The notes under the pieces: model-generated
The model's input: only the letters and a program-made list of their open reading frames with translations
Told to the model about the DNA's origin: nothing
Database searches by the model: none
Assembly (NCBI GenBank): GCA_964609515.1
Contig: CAZSTZ010000215.1
Location: 1 to 12,091 of the forward strand
From: CALKCV01 sp964609515
GTDB taxonomy: Bacteria > Cyanobacteriota > Cyanobacteriia > Cyanobacteriales > Microcoleaceae
Length of the DNA: 12,091 bases
Direction: 5' to 3'
Made by a program: the position numbers and the translations under genes
Part shown: positions 6,237-12,091 of the stretch, one piece after another
How positions within the stretch are numbered: the stretch's first letter is position 1
How the letters are laid out: each line of letters begins with the position of its first letter

Positions 6237-6507
6237 AAGGAAAAATCCTATAAATATCTCGTCTATGGGCAACACGTTGACAGATTAATATTTTTGAATT
6301 TGTGTCAATAGTAATCCCAATTCTGTAGTCACCTATCCTAATTTTGTACTTGTCACCATATCCTTTCATCTTTTCAAGATACCCTAAAGCAAAAGGATTT
6401 TCGCATTCCAATTCTTCAAATACAATCGGTTCTATGCGAGCTTGAACCTCTGCAGGCAAAGCAGCAAGCTCCTTCAAAAATTTCTTTGTATATTCAACTT
6501 TCCACAT
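6235..6507 (-). CDS. RelE/ParE-family toxin
   Basis: This 90-residue protein has the typical RelE-type layout: MWKVEYTKKFLKELAALPAEV at the N-terminus, a central GYLEKMKGYGDKYKIRIGDYRIGI (residues 42-65), and a C-terminal VAHRRDIYRIFP (79-90). Basic residues K47, K54, R57, R62 and R82-R83, with Y53, Y61 and Y86, are the type used for ribosome-dependent mRNA cleavage in this family, so a growth-inhibiting mRNA interferase is likely. Its ATG lies inside the antitoxin gene, giving a 14-base overlap that implies translational coupling after the antitoxin. The frame is intact with no sign of decay. The 3' end abuts the decayed palindrome. A ParE-like gyrase inhibitor is the main alternative. Confidence 0.9.
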   Translation of the reverse strand: MWKVEYTKKFLKELAALPAEVQARIEPIVFEELECENPFALGYLEKMKGYGDKYKIRIGDYRIGITIDTNSKILICQRVAHRRDIYRIFP

Positions 6508-6706
6508 TATTACTCTTCAAAGAAAAATAATATTTTACAGCTTCATCTTTGGATAATATTTCGTCGTCATCTGCCTCTTCCATCAACCGAACCAAGCCAA
6601 AATTTTCTAAAACTTCTTCTATTTTTTCAAACTCATCAATCGGAATTTGTACGGCGATCGCCTCCAGATTTTCATTTGTTACATAACGCTTGTTAATTTC
6701 TAACAT
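6494..6706 (-). CDS. Antitoxin of the RelE-type module
   Basis: This small acidic 70-residue protein, MLEINKRYVTNENLEAIAVQIPIDEFEKIEEVLENFGL and onward, lies directly upstream of and overlaps the RelE-type toxin gene. The N-terminal strand-helix section (residues 6-38) resembles Phd/YefM- or RelB-like antitoxins paired with this toxin type in cyanobacteria. The C-terminal part, with EEADDDEILSKDEAVKYYFSLK, is acidic and probably wraps the toxin. It should neutralise the toxin and repress the operon by binding upstream DNA. A candidate operator of three 11-bp direct repeats lies just before the ATG. An AAGG ribosome-binding site is about 10 bases upstream and falls inside the repeats. One HIP1 site is in the gene. 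Confidence 0.85.
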   Translation of the reverse strand: MLEINKRYVTNENLEAIAVQIPIDEFEKIEEVLENFGLVRLMEEADDDEILSKDEAVKYYFSLKSNNVES

Positions 6707-6707
6707 T

Positions 6708-6740
6708 TTAAAAATACCTTAAAAATACCTCAAAAATACA
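6708..6740. promoter_or_regulatory. Three 11-bp direct repeats upstream of the antitoxin (candidate operator)
   Basis: TTAAAAATACC occurs twice in tandem (6708-6718, 6719-6729), followed by a variant TCAAAAATACA (6730-6740). The period is close to one helical turn, so each copy would face the same side of the DNA. The array begins two bases upstream of the antitoxin start and covers the probable -10/ribosome-binding region. Binding by the antitoxin or the toxin/antitoxin complex is an inference. Confidence 0.5.
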
Positions 6741-6747
6741 AGTTAAC

Positions 6748-6776
6748 AACTCACCACTAACAAAAAGCGGTAAGTT
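6748..6776 (-). terminator. Probable radA terminator
   Basis: In minus-strand RNA, AACUUACCGCU pairs with AGUGGUGAGUU over 11 positions (two G-U wobbles) around a seven-base loop. It starts 11 bases after the radA stop. A TATTTTT run follows about 10 bases further on. It would insulate the toxin/antitoxin operon from radA readthrough. The delayed T run keeps confidence moderate. Confidence 0.5.
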
Positions 6777-6787
6777 ATTGGCTCTCT

Positions 6788-8608
6788 TCAAAATTCAGTT
6801 GTACTCTCTTTCTTTCCCATAGTGGCAGGCAAAGTCGGAATAGCCGCAAGAATCGCATCAATAACCTTACCAACTGATAAAATATGCATGCCCATATCGC
6901 CTGGTTTCTGACCTTTAGGAATAATCGCTCTTTTAAAACCTAACTTAGCCGCTTCCCTCAACCTTAATTCCAACTGAGCCACAGGTCGAACTTGTCCGCT
7001 CAAACCAACTTCACCAATTAAAATAGTTCTGGGATCTATCACGCGATCGCGAAAACTAGCCACAATCGCAATAGCCACCCCTAAATCCGCCGCAGGTTCC
7101 GACACCACCAAACCGCCCACAGTAGCCACAAAAGTATCCAACTTAGATAAAGGAATCCCTACTCGCTTCTCCAAAACCGCCAAAATCTGCTGCAACCTAC
7201 TACTATCAATTCCAGTAGTGGAACGACGGGGGGCACCTTGACTGGCAGGGCTCACCAAAGCTTGCAATTCTACAACTATTGGGCGAGTACCCTCCATCGA
7301 AACAATCGTAGAACTACCCGTACAAAACTCATCTCGACTCCCCAAAAACAACTCCGAAGGATTGGGCACTTCCTTTAAACCATGAGCCACCATTTCAAAA
7401 ACCCCAATTTCGTGAGTCGCCCCAAAACGATTTTTCATAGAGCGTAACAGTCGGTGGGAGGCAAAGCGATCGCCCTCAAAATAAAGCACCGTATCCACCA
7501 GGTGTTCCAAAACCCGAGGTCCGGCCAAGCTTCCATCCTTGGTAACGTGACCCACAATAAACAGAGTAATATTTTCCCTTTTTGCCACCTGCATCAGGGC
7601 CGAAGTACATTCGCGTACCTGAGCCACCGAACCCGGTGCCGAAGTTAACGAGGCAAAATAAATAGTCTGGATGCTGTCAATCACCGCAAGCTGGGGTTTG
7701 AGAGATTCTAACTCTCTTAAAATTGCTTCGAGATCCGTTTCTGGCAGGAGATAGAGATTTTCTTCAAAGCGATCGCCTTCAGGCTGTTCTTTTTCTTTTT
7801 TCTTCTTTTTTTCTTTTCTGTCTGTAGTTTTAGTTTCTGCTTTTCCATCCTCTACAACATTTTTGGCTGCTTCCTTAGACTTCTTTTGCTTTTGTTTGAC
7901 GGGGGAATTTTCTTCTGGAGCAACATTGGGAGTAGCATTTTCCTGGACTGGTTCTGGTGAAGGGGAAGTATTTGCCTTATTGTCTTCTGATGGAGGGGAA
8001 GTATTTGCTTTATTTTCTTCTGCTGGAGAGGAAGTATTTGCCTTCTTGTCTTCTGCTGAAGGGGAATTATTTGCTTTATTTTCTTCTGCTGGGGACGAAC
8101 CATTTGCTTCTGCCCGATCGTTTAATTCTTTTTCCGCCATTGGGGAGGCTATTCGTTGGAAGCGCAACTTCACCTGTTGTCCCGACTCTTCCGCCGAAAC
8201 ATAGAGAACTCGACAATTATGGGATAACTGGTTGGCCGTTTGCAAAAGTAAAGTAGATTTACCAATGCCAGGTTCTCCACCAATTAAGATTAAAGAGCCT
8301 CGGACAATCCCACCGCCGAGAACCCGATCTAATTCTCCAAAGCCAGAACCTATCCTGGTGGTGCTTTGCTCTGAAATTTCCGATAATTTAAAAGATGCTC
8401 TTGGTTGACCGGAAGAGCCATCAATTCCTTCTATTCCCTCTCCCAAGATCGTATGACTGTTACGAAGTCGTTGCAGTTGCGTAGAGCCAGTGTCTTCAAA
8501 TTGTTCCTCCAGAGAATTCCAAGTAGCACAGCTTGGGCATTTGCCGTAATATTGGGGGGACTCGTACCCGCAATCTGAGCATACAAACTTACTTCGTTTT
8601 TTTGGCAT
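6788..8608 (-). CDS. radA: DNA repair protein RadA (Sms) with large low-complexity insertion
   Basis: RadA is a RecA-like, hexameric, DnaB-type motor that aids branch migration in homologous recombination. The 606-residue protein has the N-terminal C4 zinc finger (C10, C13, C24, C27), Walker A GEPGIGKST (111-119), Walker B LAVIDSI (307-313), the RadA-specific KNRFG motif (392-396), and a C-terminal Lon-protease-like domain from about 445 containing GEVGLSGQVRPV. Typical RadA proteins are about 450-460 residues. The excess is an insertion at roughly 155-283, between Walker A and Walker B. It is made of five 11-residue units (A-N-x-S-rich, acidic, 168-222) and a Lys-rich tract (236-274). The reading frame is preserved across it and conserved sequence resumes at NLYLLPETDLEAIL. 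The start is ATG with only a weak ribosome-binding site. Three HIP1 sites are present. Confidence 0.95.
   Translation of the reverse strand: MPKKRSKFVCSDCGYESPQYYGKCPSCATWNSLEEQFEDTGSTQLQRLRNSHTILGEGIEGIDGSSGQPRASFKLSEISEQSTTRIGSGFGELDRVLGGGIVRGSLILIGGEPGIGKSTLLLQTANQLSHNCRVLYVSAEESGQQVKLRFQRIASPMAEKELNDRAEANGSSPAEENKANNSPSAEDKKANTSSPAEENKANTSPPSEDNKANTSPSPEPVQENATPNVAPEENSPVKQKQKKSKEAAKNVVEDGKAETKTTDRKEKKKKKEKEQPEGDRFEENLYLLPETDLEAILRELESLKPQLAVIDSIQTIYFASLTSAPGSVAQVRECTSALMQVAKRENITLFIVGHVTKDGSLAGPRVLEHLVDTVLYFEGDRFASHRLLRSMKNRFGATHEIGVFEMVAHGLKEVPNPSELFLGSRDEFCTGSSTIVSMEGTRPIVVELQALVSPASQGAPRRSTTGIDSSRLQQILAVLEKRVGIPLSKLDTFVATVGGLVVSEPAADLGVAIAIVASFRDRVIDPRTILIGEVGLSGQVRPVAQLELRLREAAKLGFKRAIIPKGQKPGDMGMHILSVGKVIDAILAAIPTLPATMGKKESTTEF
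7943..8107. repeat. Five in-frame 33-bp repeats inside radA
   Basis: The coding strand contains five consecutive 33-bp units encoding ANGSSPAEENK-type undecapeptides (residues 168-178, 179-189, 190-200, 201-211 and 212-222, the last divergent). Read on the plus strand, successive units alternate between beginnings like CCTTATTGTCTTCTG and CTTTATTTTCTTCTG, suggesting growth by 66-bp dimers. Because 33 is divisible by three, unit gain or loss would preserve the RadA frame. Confidence 0.88.
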
Positions 8609-8767
8609 TTCTTAAAATAATCTAATATAGGCTTTTCAATTTAAAGAGGGCTGCAAGTTTAATAAAGAGCCGATCCTGATTGTGGGACTAAGGGTCTGGC
8701 TTGTGCCTTAATGATAAAGTAAAAAAATTAAACAAAGATAAATCAAATTTTAGGAGTGTTAGCTAAA

Positions 8768-9499
8768 TTGGAAAATCATAAAGAAAAAATCCTGGTTGTA
8801 GATGATGAAGCTAGTATCCGCAGGATTTTAGAAACTCGACTTTCTATGATCGGTTACGATGTTGTAACTGCTGCCGATGGAGAGGAAGCTCTCGATATTT
8901 TTCGCAAAAGCGATCCAGACCTAGTGGTTTTGGATGTGATGATGCCGAAGCTCGATGGCTATGGTGTCTGTCAGGAGTTGCGCAAGGAGTCCGATATCCC
9001 TATTATCATGCTAACTGCTTTGGGAGATGTGGCGGATCGGATTACTGGTTTGGAGCTGGGGGCCGATGATTATGTGGTTAAGCCTTTTTCTCCTAAAGAA
9101 CTAGAAGCGAGAATTCGTTCTGTGCTTAGGCGAGTTGATAAAGATGGGGCTCCTGGCATTCCCAGTTCTGGAGTTATTCAAGTAACTAATATTAAGATTG
9201 ATACGAACAAGCGACAGGTTTATAAGGGCGACGAACGCATTCGCTTGACGGGCATGGAGTTTAGTTTGCTGGAATTGTTGGTGAGTCGTTCTGGGCAACC
9301 TTTCTCGCGATCGGAAATTTTACAGGAGGTTTGGGGCTATACTCCAGAACGTCATGTGGATACGCGGGTGGTTGACGTTCATATCTCCCGTCTTAGGGCT
9401 AAATTGGAGGATGACCCTAGCAATCCAGAGTTAATTTTAACGGCACGGGGGACTGGCTATCTGTTTCAACGAATTATTGATGGTCCAGAGTTTATCTGA
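8768..9499 (+). CDS. rpaB: Response regulator RpaB (OmpR family)
   Basis: RpaB is the essential cyanobacterial OmpR/PhoB-type regulator that binds HLR1 sites and controls high-light and photosystem genes, partnered with the Hik33/NblS kinase. The sequence shows a receiver domain with the acidic pair in LVVDDE, phospho-acceptor D56 in VLDVMMPK, T83 and K105 in VVKPF, then a winged-helix DNA-binding domain ending in RGTGYLFQRI. It matches RpaB almost word for word by recollection. Start: AGGAG (8752-8756) overlaps the upstream in-frame GTG (8756) and so cannot serve it, but lies 11 bases before TTG 8768. That TTG gives the family-like N-terminus MENHKEKILVVDDE, so I chose it (243 residues). The gene is divergent from radA and followed by a terminator-like hairpin. 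Confidence 0.95.
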   Translation: MENHKEKILVVDDEASIRRILETRLSMIGYDVVTAADGEEALDIFRKSDPDLVVLDVMMPKLDGYGVCQELRKESDIPIIMLTALGDVADRITGLELGADDYVVKPFSPKELEARIRSVLRRVDKDGAPGIPSSGVIQVTNIKIDTNKRQVYKGDERIRLTGMEFSLLELLVSRSGQPFSRSEILQEVWGYTPERHVDTRVVDVHISRLRAKLEDDPSNPELILTARGTGYLFQRIIDGPEFI

Positions 9500-9507
9500 A
9501 TGGTTTC

Positions 9508-9539
9508 GGCCGCTGGAATCCATTGTCCAATGGCCTTTT
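9508..9539 (+). terminator. Rho-independent terminator after rpaB
   Basis: GGCCGCTGGA (9508-9517) pairs with TCCAATGGCC (9526-9535), with one mismatch and one G-U pair, around an eight-base loop. It is followed directly by TTTT. It starts eight bases past the rpaB stop codon. Confidence 0.6.
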
Positions 9540-9635
9540 CCTACTAGCTTCTAAGTAAATAGACTTCGCAGCAATTGTCAAACAAAAATCTTTTTATGCC
9601 TATTTTTCCTCAAAAAATCCCTACTTTTGCATGCA

Positions 9636-9656
9636 TGCCTTTTGCCTTTTGCCTAC
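9636..9656. repeat. Short heptamer repeat (TGCCTTT)
   Basis: TGCCTTT occurs twice in tandem (9636-9642, 9643-9649), followed by a variant TGCCTAC. This is a short STRR-like tract just upstream of the CCB-like gene. Its presence argues against the longer N-terminus that starts at 9631, since those residues would be encoded by repeat DNA. Confidence 0.55.
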
Positions 9657-9678
9657 TTCTGCAAGAAGTCTAATAATT

Positions 9679-10332
9679 ATGTCTAAACCAGATGCCAATA
9701 GAGTTTTGCGACTCCTTCCTCTGGTAACAGGGGTGCTTGGGGGGTTGTTGTTGGCTGTTAATCGCCTGCTGACTCCCGAGTTAGTTTCTTCTCAAGCTCG
9801 TTCTGATGTGGTGGGGGTGATTTTGAGCGCTTTGTTAATTTTAACGGGTTTGCTTTGGCAGCAGATACAGTCCCTTCCACCTGATTCTGTTGTACTTATT
9901 GGCGAAGAGGGGTTTGAGTTATTATCAGAACTGCCAGAGGAAGTTAAGACTGAACTTGCTTGGGCATCCAGTTTGTTGCTTACTAATACTGTTACTAAGA
10001 CTGTTGTTGTTTGGTATCGAGATAGGGTATTGTTGCGACGTGGAATTTTACCTGCTAATTCTCAGGTAAAATTGGGTCCTATTTTGCAAAGGGTTTTGGA
10101 TAAGCAGAAACCTATTTATTTGGTTGACCTTAAGGTTTATCCAGGTCGCATTGAGTTTGATTATTTGCCTGAGAATACTCAGGGTGTTATCTGTCAACCT
10201 TTGGGAAGTTATGGGGTTATGGTTTTGGGTGCTAATGCTCCCCGCAGCTACACCAAACAAGATGAAAGCTGGATTGAGGGTATTTCTGAGAAGTTGGCTG
10301 ATACTCTTTTGAAGAAGTTAGATAATAGTTAG
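9679..10332 (+). CDS. CCB-like cytochrome b6f cofactor-assembly protein
   Basis: The protein resembles the family annotated in cyanobacteria as cofactor assembly of complex C subunit B (plant CCB2/CCB4 relatives), which helps attach heme c_i (heme c_n) covalently to cytochrome b6. From ATG 9679 it has 217 residues. Two hydrophobic segments lie near the N-terminus (about 10-30 and 44-62), followed by a soluble domain with EEGFELLSELPEEVKTELAWASSLLLTNT. This layout matches membrane-anchored CCB proteins. The longer reading from 9631 adds 16 residues encoded partly by heptamer repeats and lacks support, whereas AAGAAG about 10 bases before 9679 can serve as ribosome-binding site. It lies downstream of rpaB, separated by a terminator, and 40 bases or more upstream of the DUF456 gene. 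The family call rests on overall resemblance. Confidence 0.72.
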   Translation: MSKPDANRVLRLLPLVTGVLGGLLLAVNRLLTPELVSSQARSDVVGVILSALLILTGLLWQQIQSLPPDSVVLIGEEGFELLSELPEEVKTELAWASSLLLTNTVTKTVVVWYRDRVLLRRGILPANSQVKLGPILQRVLDKQKPIYLVDLKVYPGRIEFDYLPENTQGVICQPLGSYGVMVLGANAPRSYTKQDESWIEGISEKLADTLLKKLDNS

Positions 10333-10418
10333 GTAAAAAGCTGTTTTTTCCCAGTTACCAGATTAATTTTTAGTTGGCAGTTCAAATGCTTTTTCTTATG
10401 GTTATTTTTAGGGGATTA

Positions 10419-11021
10419 ATGGGTCAATTGTTTGATTTTTATCTTAATTCTTTAAACCTAATAGATACTTCGGATAGTTTGGGTTTCACTGTAATGTTAT
10501 TTCTGTATTGGATACTTGTTATCCTGATGTTGATTGGAGTGGTTGGGGCTGTGGTTCCTGGGGTTCCTGGGGCTAGTTTGATTTTGTTTGGAATTACAAT
10601 TTGGGGAGCTCTTAAGGGTTTTGTGGGTATGGGGCGGGCTTTGGGTGTGGCCAGCGCTGTTTTGATTGTGAGTATTGCTATTGATGCGATCGCTACTTAC
10701 TGGGGGGCCAAACAAGCTGGGGCTAGTAAGTGGGGACAAATTGGGGCCTTTGTTGGTTTTGCTGTTGGCTTTTTTGGTCTTTTACCTGCTTTGCCTTTTG
10801 GTGGACCTTTAGTGGGTATTTTATTTGGGCCGCTTTTAGGGGCCATGATTGGGGAGTTTCTCTATAGACGGAATTTGCAGTTAAAACAAAGAGTTAAGTT
10901 ATCTTTCAAAGCTGCTCTTGGAATTATCGTGGGTACTTTGGTGGGGAATTTGATTCAGGGGGTTTTGGCGATCGCTTCTGTTATTACTTTTCTCATTACT
11001 ACCTGGCCACCGGTAGGCTAA
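10419..11021 (+). CDS. DUF456 integral membrane protein
   Basis: A small hydrophobic protein with about six membrane segments (roughly residues 24-46, 51-65, 74-94, 107-125, 130-148 and 165-193 from this start). It contains the Gly/Pro-rich DUF456 hallmark GVVGAVVPGVPGASLILFGI and GLLPALPFGGPLVGILFGPLLGAMIGE. The family has glycine-zipper-like helices and no established biochemical role. The start is uncertain. In-frame TTG 10374 and ATG 10386 lie upstream, but AGGGG four bases before ATG 10419 gives that start modest support. It is probably co-transcribed with the CCB-like gene (same strand, short gap). It contains two HIP1 sites and is convergent with the next gene. Confidence 0.85.
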   Translation: MGQLFDFYLNSLNLIDTSDSLGFTVMLFLYWILVILMLIGVVGAVVPGVPGASLILFGITIWGALKGFVGMGRALGVASAVLIVSIAIDAIATYWGAKQAGASKWGQIGAFVGFAVGFFGLLPALPFGGPLVGILFGPLLGAMIGEFLYRRNLQLKQRVKLSFKAALGIIVGTLVGNLIQGVLAIASVITFLITTWPPVG

Positions 11022-11044
11022 CAAGATGCACCCAGTTTTTTAAA

Positions 11045-11473
11045 TTAAAAAGAGTAAACTCTTCCAGTTTCCGTAATATAAACTGCTTTATGGTCTTTAT
11101 CTGGATATCCCCTGGTAATGCGAACGGTAATTGCATTTCCTTCAGCGTTGTACTCGTAACCTAAGATGTCTGAATTGTAAATATTAACCGTTGCGTAATT
11201 ATCTGCTTGACTGTTTAAATCCACTATTAAAGTTGTGGTGTTTCCTGCGGGTAAAAATCTTTCTGGTCCAGGGTCTAGGTTATAGGTAACAGCCAATCCG
11301 CTTTCATTTACAAGTTTTAAAACAATTGGTTCCCGTGGATTTTCTGCTTTTACTTCTGGTTGCCAATGTCCAGGTACATAACCCACTCCTGCTTGAGGCA
11401 ATACTTGGCCCGGAGTAAGTGCGATCGCGCTGGAGGCCAATATGGTTGCTGTTATTAGCTTTATCAGTTTCAT
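11045..11473 (-). CDS. Predicted exported protein of unknown function
   Basis: This small protein of 142 residues has an N-terminal signal peptide: basic MKLIKLI, a hydrophobic core ATILASSAIAL, then PGQVLPQA. Cleavage probably falls in the region of residues 18-28. The mature part starts near GVGYVPGHWQP and is predicted to be beta-rich: IVLKLVNESGLAVTYNLD, ERFLPAGNTTTLIVDL, ATVNIYNS, YEYNAEGNAITVRITRG and AVYITETGRVYSF. It has no cysteines, which fits a periplasmic or surface protein. I do not recognise a named family. Two ATGs are adjacent. The AAGGA site (plus 11480-11484) is three bases from the first and six from the second, so the second was chosen. It is convergent with the DUF456 gene. 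Confidence 0.8.
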   Translation of the reverse strand: MKLIKLITATILASSAIALTPGQVLPQAGVGYVPGHWQPEVKAENPREPIVLKLVNESGLAVTYNLDPGPERFLPAGNTTTLIVDLNSQADNYATVNIYNSDILGYEYNAEGNAITVRITRGYPDKDHKAVYITETGRVYSF

Positions 11474-11590
11474 CATCTTTCCTTAGTCTGTACCAAAAAC
11501 TGGATGTTGCCAGATTTGATGTGCGATTATAGCATAACTTATCCTCAGCTTTGGCCTTAATTCAGGTTGAATCTGAGAAAGCTGATGTTT

Positions 11591-11956
11591 TTATTTTTTA
11601 AGTAGTTGTTTAATGGTTGCGATTAATTCTTGTGGGTGAAAAGGTTTTGCTATGTAGGCATCTGCTCCTTGCTTCATGCCCCAGTAGCGATCGAACTCTT
11701 GACTTTTGCTAGAACACATTAATACGGGTACGTTTTGAGTTTTAGGATCTTTCTTAATATGACGACAAAGTTCGTAGCCATTCATTTTGGGCATAACTAC
11801 GTCCAAAACTACCAAATCGGGACTATGCTCTTTTAAATGTTCGATGGCCTCTTCACCGTTACTGGCTTCGATGACATTAATACCGCTTTTTTTGAGCATA
11901 TCGGATATCATTTCCCGTAGGGTGACGCTGTCGTCCACAATCATAATTGTACTCAT
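11591..11956 (-). CDS. CheY/PilH-like single-domain response regulator
   Basis: This 121-residue stand-alone receiver domain has the acidic pair D8-D9 in IMIVDDS, phospho-acceptor D52 in VVLDVVMPKMNGYE, and K104 in AKPFHPQE. The usual switch Thr/Ser is represented by the C81-S82-S83 segment. It resembles PilH/PixH-type regulators, which in cyanobacteria act in type IV pilus motility and phototaxis signalling, with partners such as PatA/PixG-type proteins, CheW-like adaptors and a CheA-like kinase. None of those partners is seen next to it here. To the left lies an unrelated exported protein and the right flank runs to the window edge, so its pathway is not shown by context. The start is ATG with GCAGGA about nine bases upstream. 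Confidence 0.88.
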   Translation of the reverse strand: MSTIMIVDDSVTLREMISDMLKKSGINVIEASNGEEAIEHLKEHSPDLVVLDVVMPKMNGYELCRHIKKDPKTQNVPVLMCSSKSQEFDRYWGMKQGADAYIAKPFHPQELIATIKQLLKK

Positions 11957-12091
11957 AAATGTTTTCCTGCTCTGTGGATGGAAAGGTTAATTTAAAAGGA
12001 TAAAGCATCCAATTATGGTAAATTTTACCCCTAAAAGTGGATGCCTTCTTAAGTTTAATTTATCTAATTTTGGTTATGAGGCGATCGGTTT
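11957..12091. other. Upstream region of the response regulator
   Basis: These 135 bases to the window edge contain the AGGA ribosome-binding site of the response regulator and AT-rich DNA. Near the end is a partial HIP1 (GGCGATCGG). I see no ORF or RNA gene here. Confidence 0.4.

Noticed and set aside
7852..8204. ORFs overlapping the RadA insertion in other frames and on the other strand
   Set aside because: They are shadows of the 33-bp coding repeats. The RadA frame continues through with conserved motifs on both sides.
9631..9678. Longer N-terminus for the CCB-like protein
   Set aside because: The extra residues are encoded by heptamer repeat DNA, there is no ribosome-binding site for that ATG, and the 9679 start is better supported.
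11050..11063. AAGAGT/ACTCTT hairpin between DUF456 and the exported-protein gene
   Set aside because: The stem is only six bases, lies within the coding end of the minus-strand gene, and lacks a T run.

Overview
The window looks like chromosomal DNA of a cyanobacterium, most likely a filamentous Oscillatoriales-type species (the group is an inference). Four observations support this. The HIP1 octamer GCGATCGC occurs 13 times in 12 kb, where chance predicts well under one. The genes include cyanobacterial markers: RpaB, the GlpX-type fructose-1,6-/sedoheptulose-1,7-bisphosphatase, a CCB-type cytochrome-assembly protein and glutamyl-tRNA reductase. Heptameric short tandem repeats of the STRR type are present. 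There is also a GAAACCCGG/CCGGGTTTC hairpin of a kind I associate with Oscillatoriales genomes.

Layout. 1-165: a 143-bp element with 13-bp terminal inverted repeats. 166-1784 (minus): a thioredoxin gene followed by a class I/II aminotransferase gene. 2116-4569 (plus): the F/SBPase gene and hemA, separated by heptamer repeats that form two opposing arms. 4570-6787: an accessory island holding a long hairpin, a 52-bp palindromic satellite in four copies, an orphan PD-(D/E)XK-type nuclease gene, a DUF433 antitoxin whose toxin partner appears lost, and a complete RelE-type toxin/antitoxin pair on the minus strand. 6788-8608 (minus): radA, carrying an unusually long low-complexity insertion built partly from 33-bp repeats. 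8768-11021 (plus): rpaB, a CCB-like membrane protein and a DUF456 membrane protein. 11045-11956 (minus): a small predicted exported protein and a CheY/PilH-like single-domain response regulator.

How the parts fit. The core genes serve photosynthetic metabolism and stress control: carbon fixation (F/SBPase, with thioredoxin divergently transcribed beside it), tetrapyrrole synthesis (hemA), high-light regulation (rpaB), cytochrome b6f maturation (CCB-like) and DNA recombination repair (radA). Between hemA and radA sits about 2.2 kb of small accessory genes and repeats. A decayed copy of the satellite palindrome lies at the point where the DUF433 partner toxin should continue. This links the repeat family to remodelling of the island.

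The most unusual items are: (1) the 52-bp satellite with an A-B-A-B higher-order arrangement that runs to within 2-3 bases of the nuclease start; (2) the apparent four-codon remnant of a DUF5615-like toxin ending in a decayed palindrome; (3) the roughly 125-residue repeat-bearing insertion between the Walker A and Walker B motifs of RadA; (4) three 11-bp direct repeats directly upstream of the antitoxin start. No tRNA, rRNA, CRISPR array or intact insertion sequence was seen.
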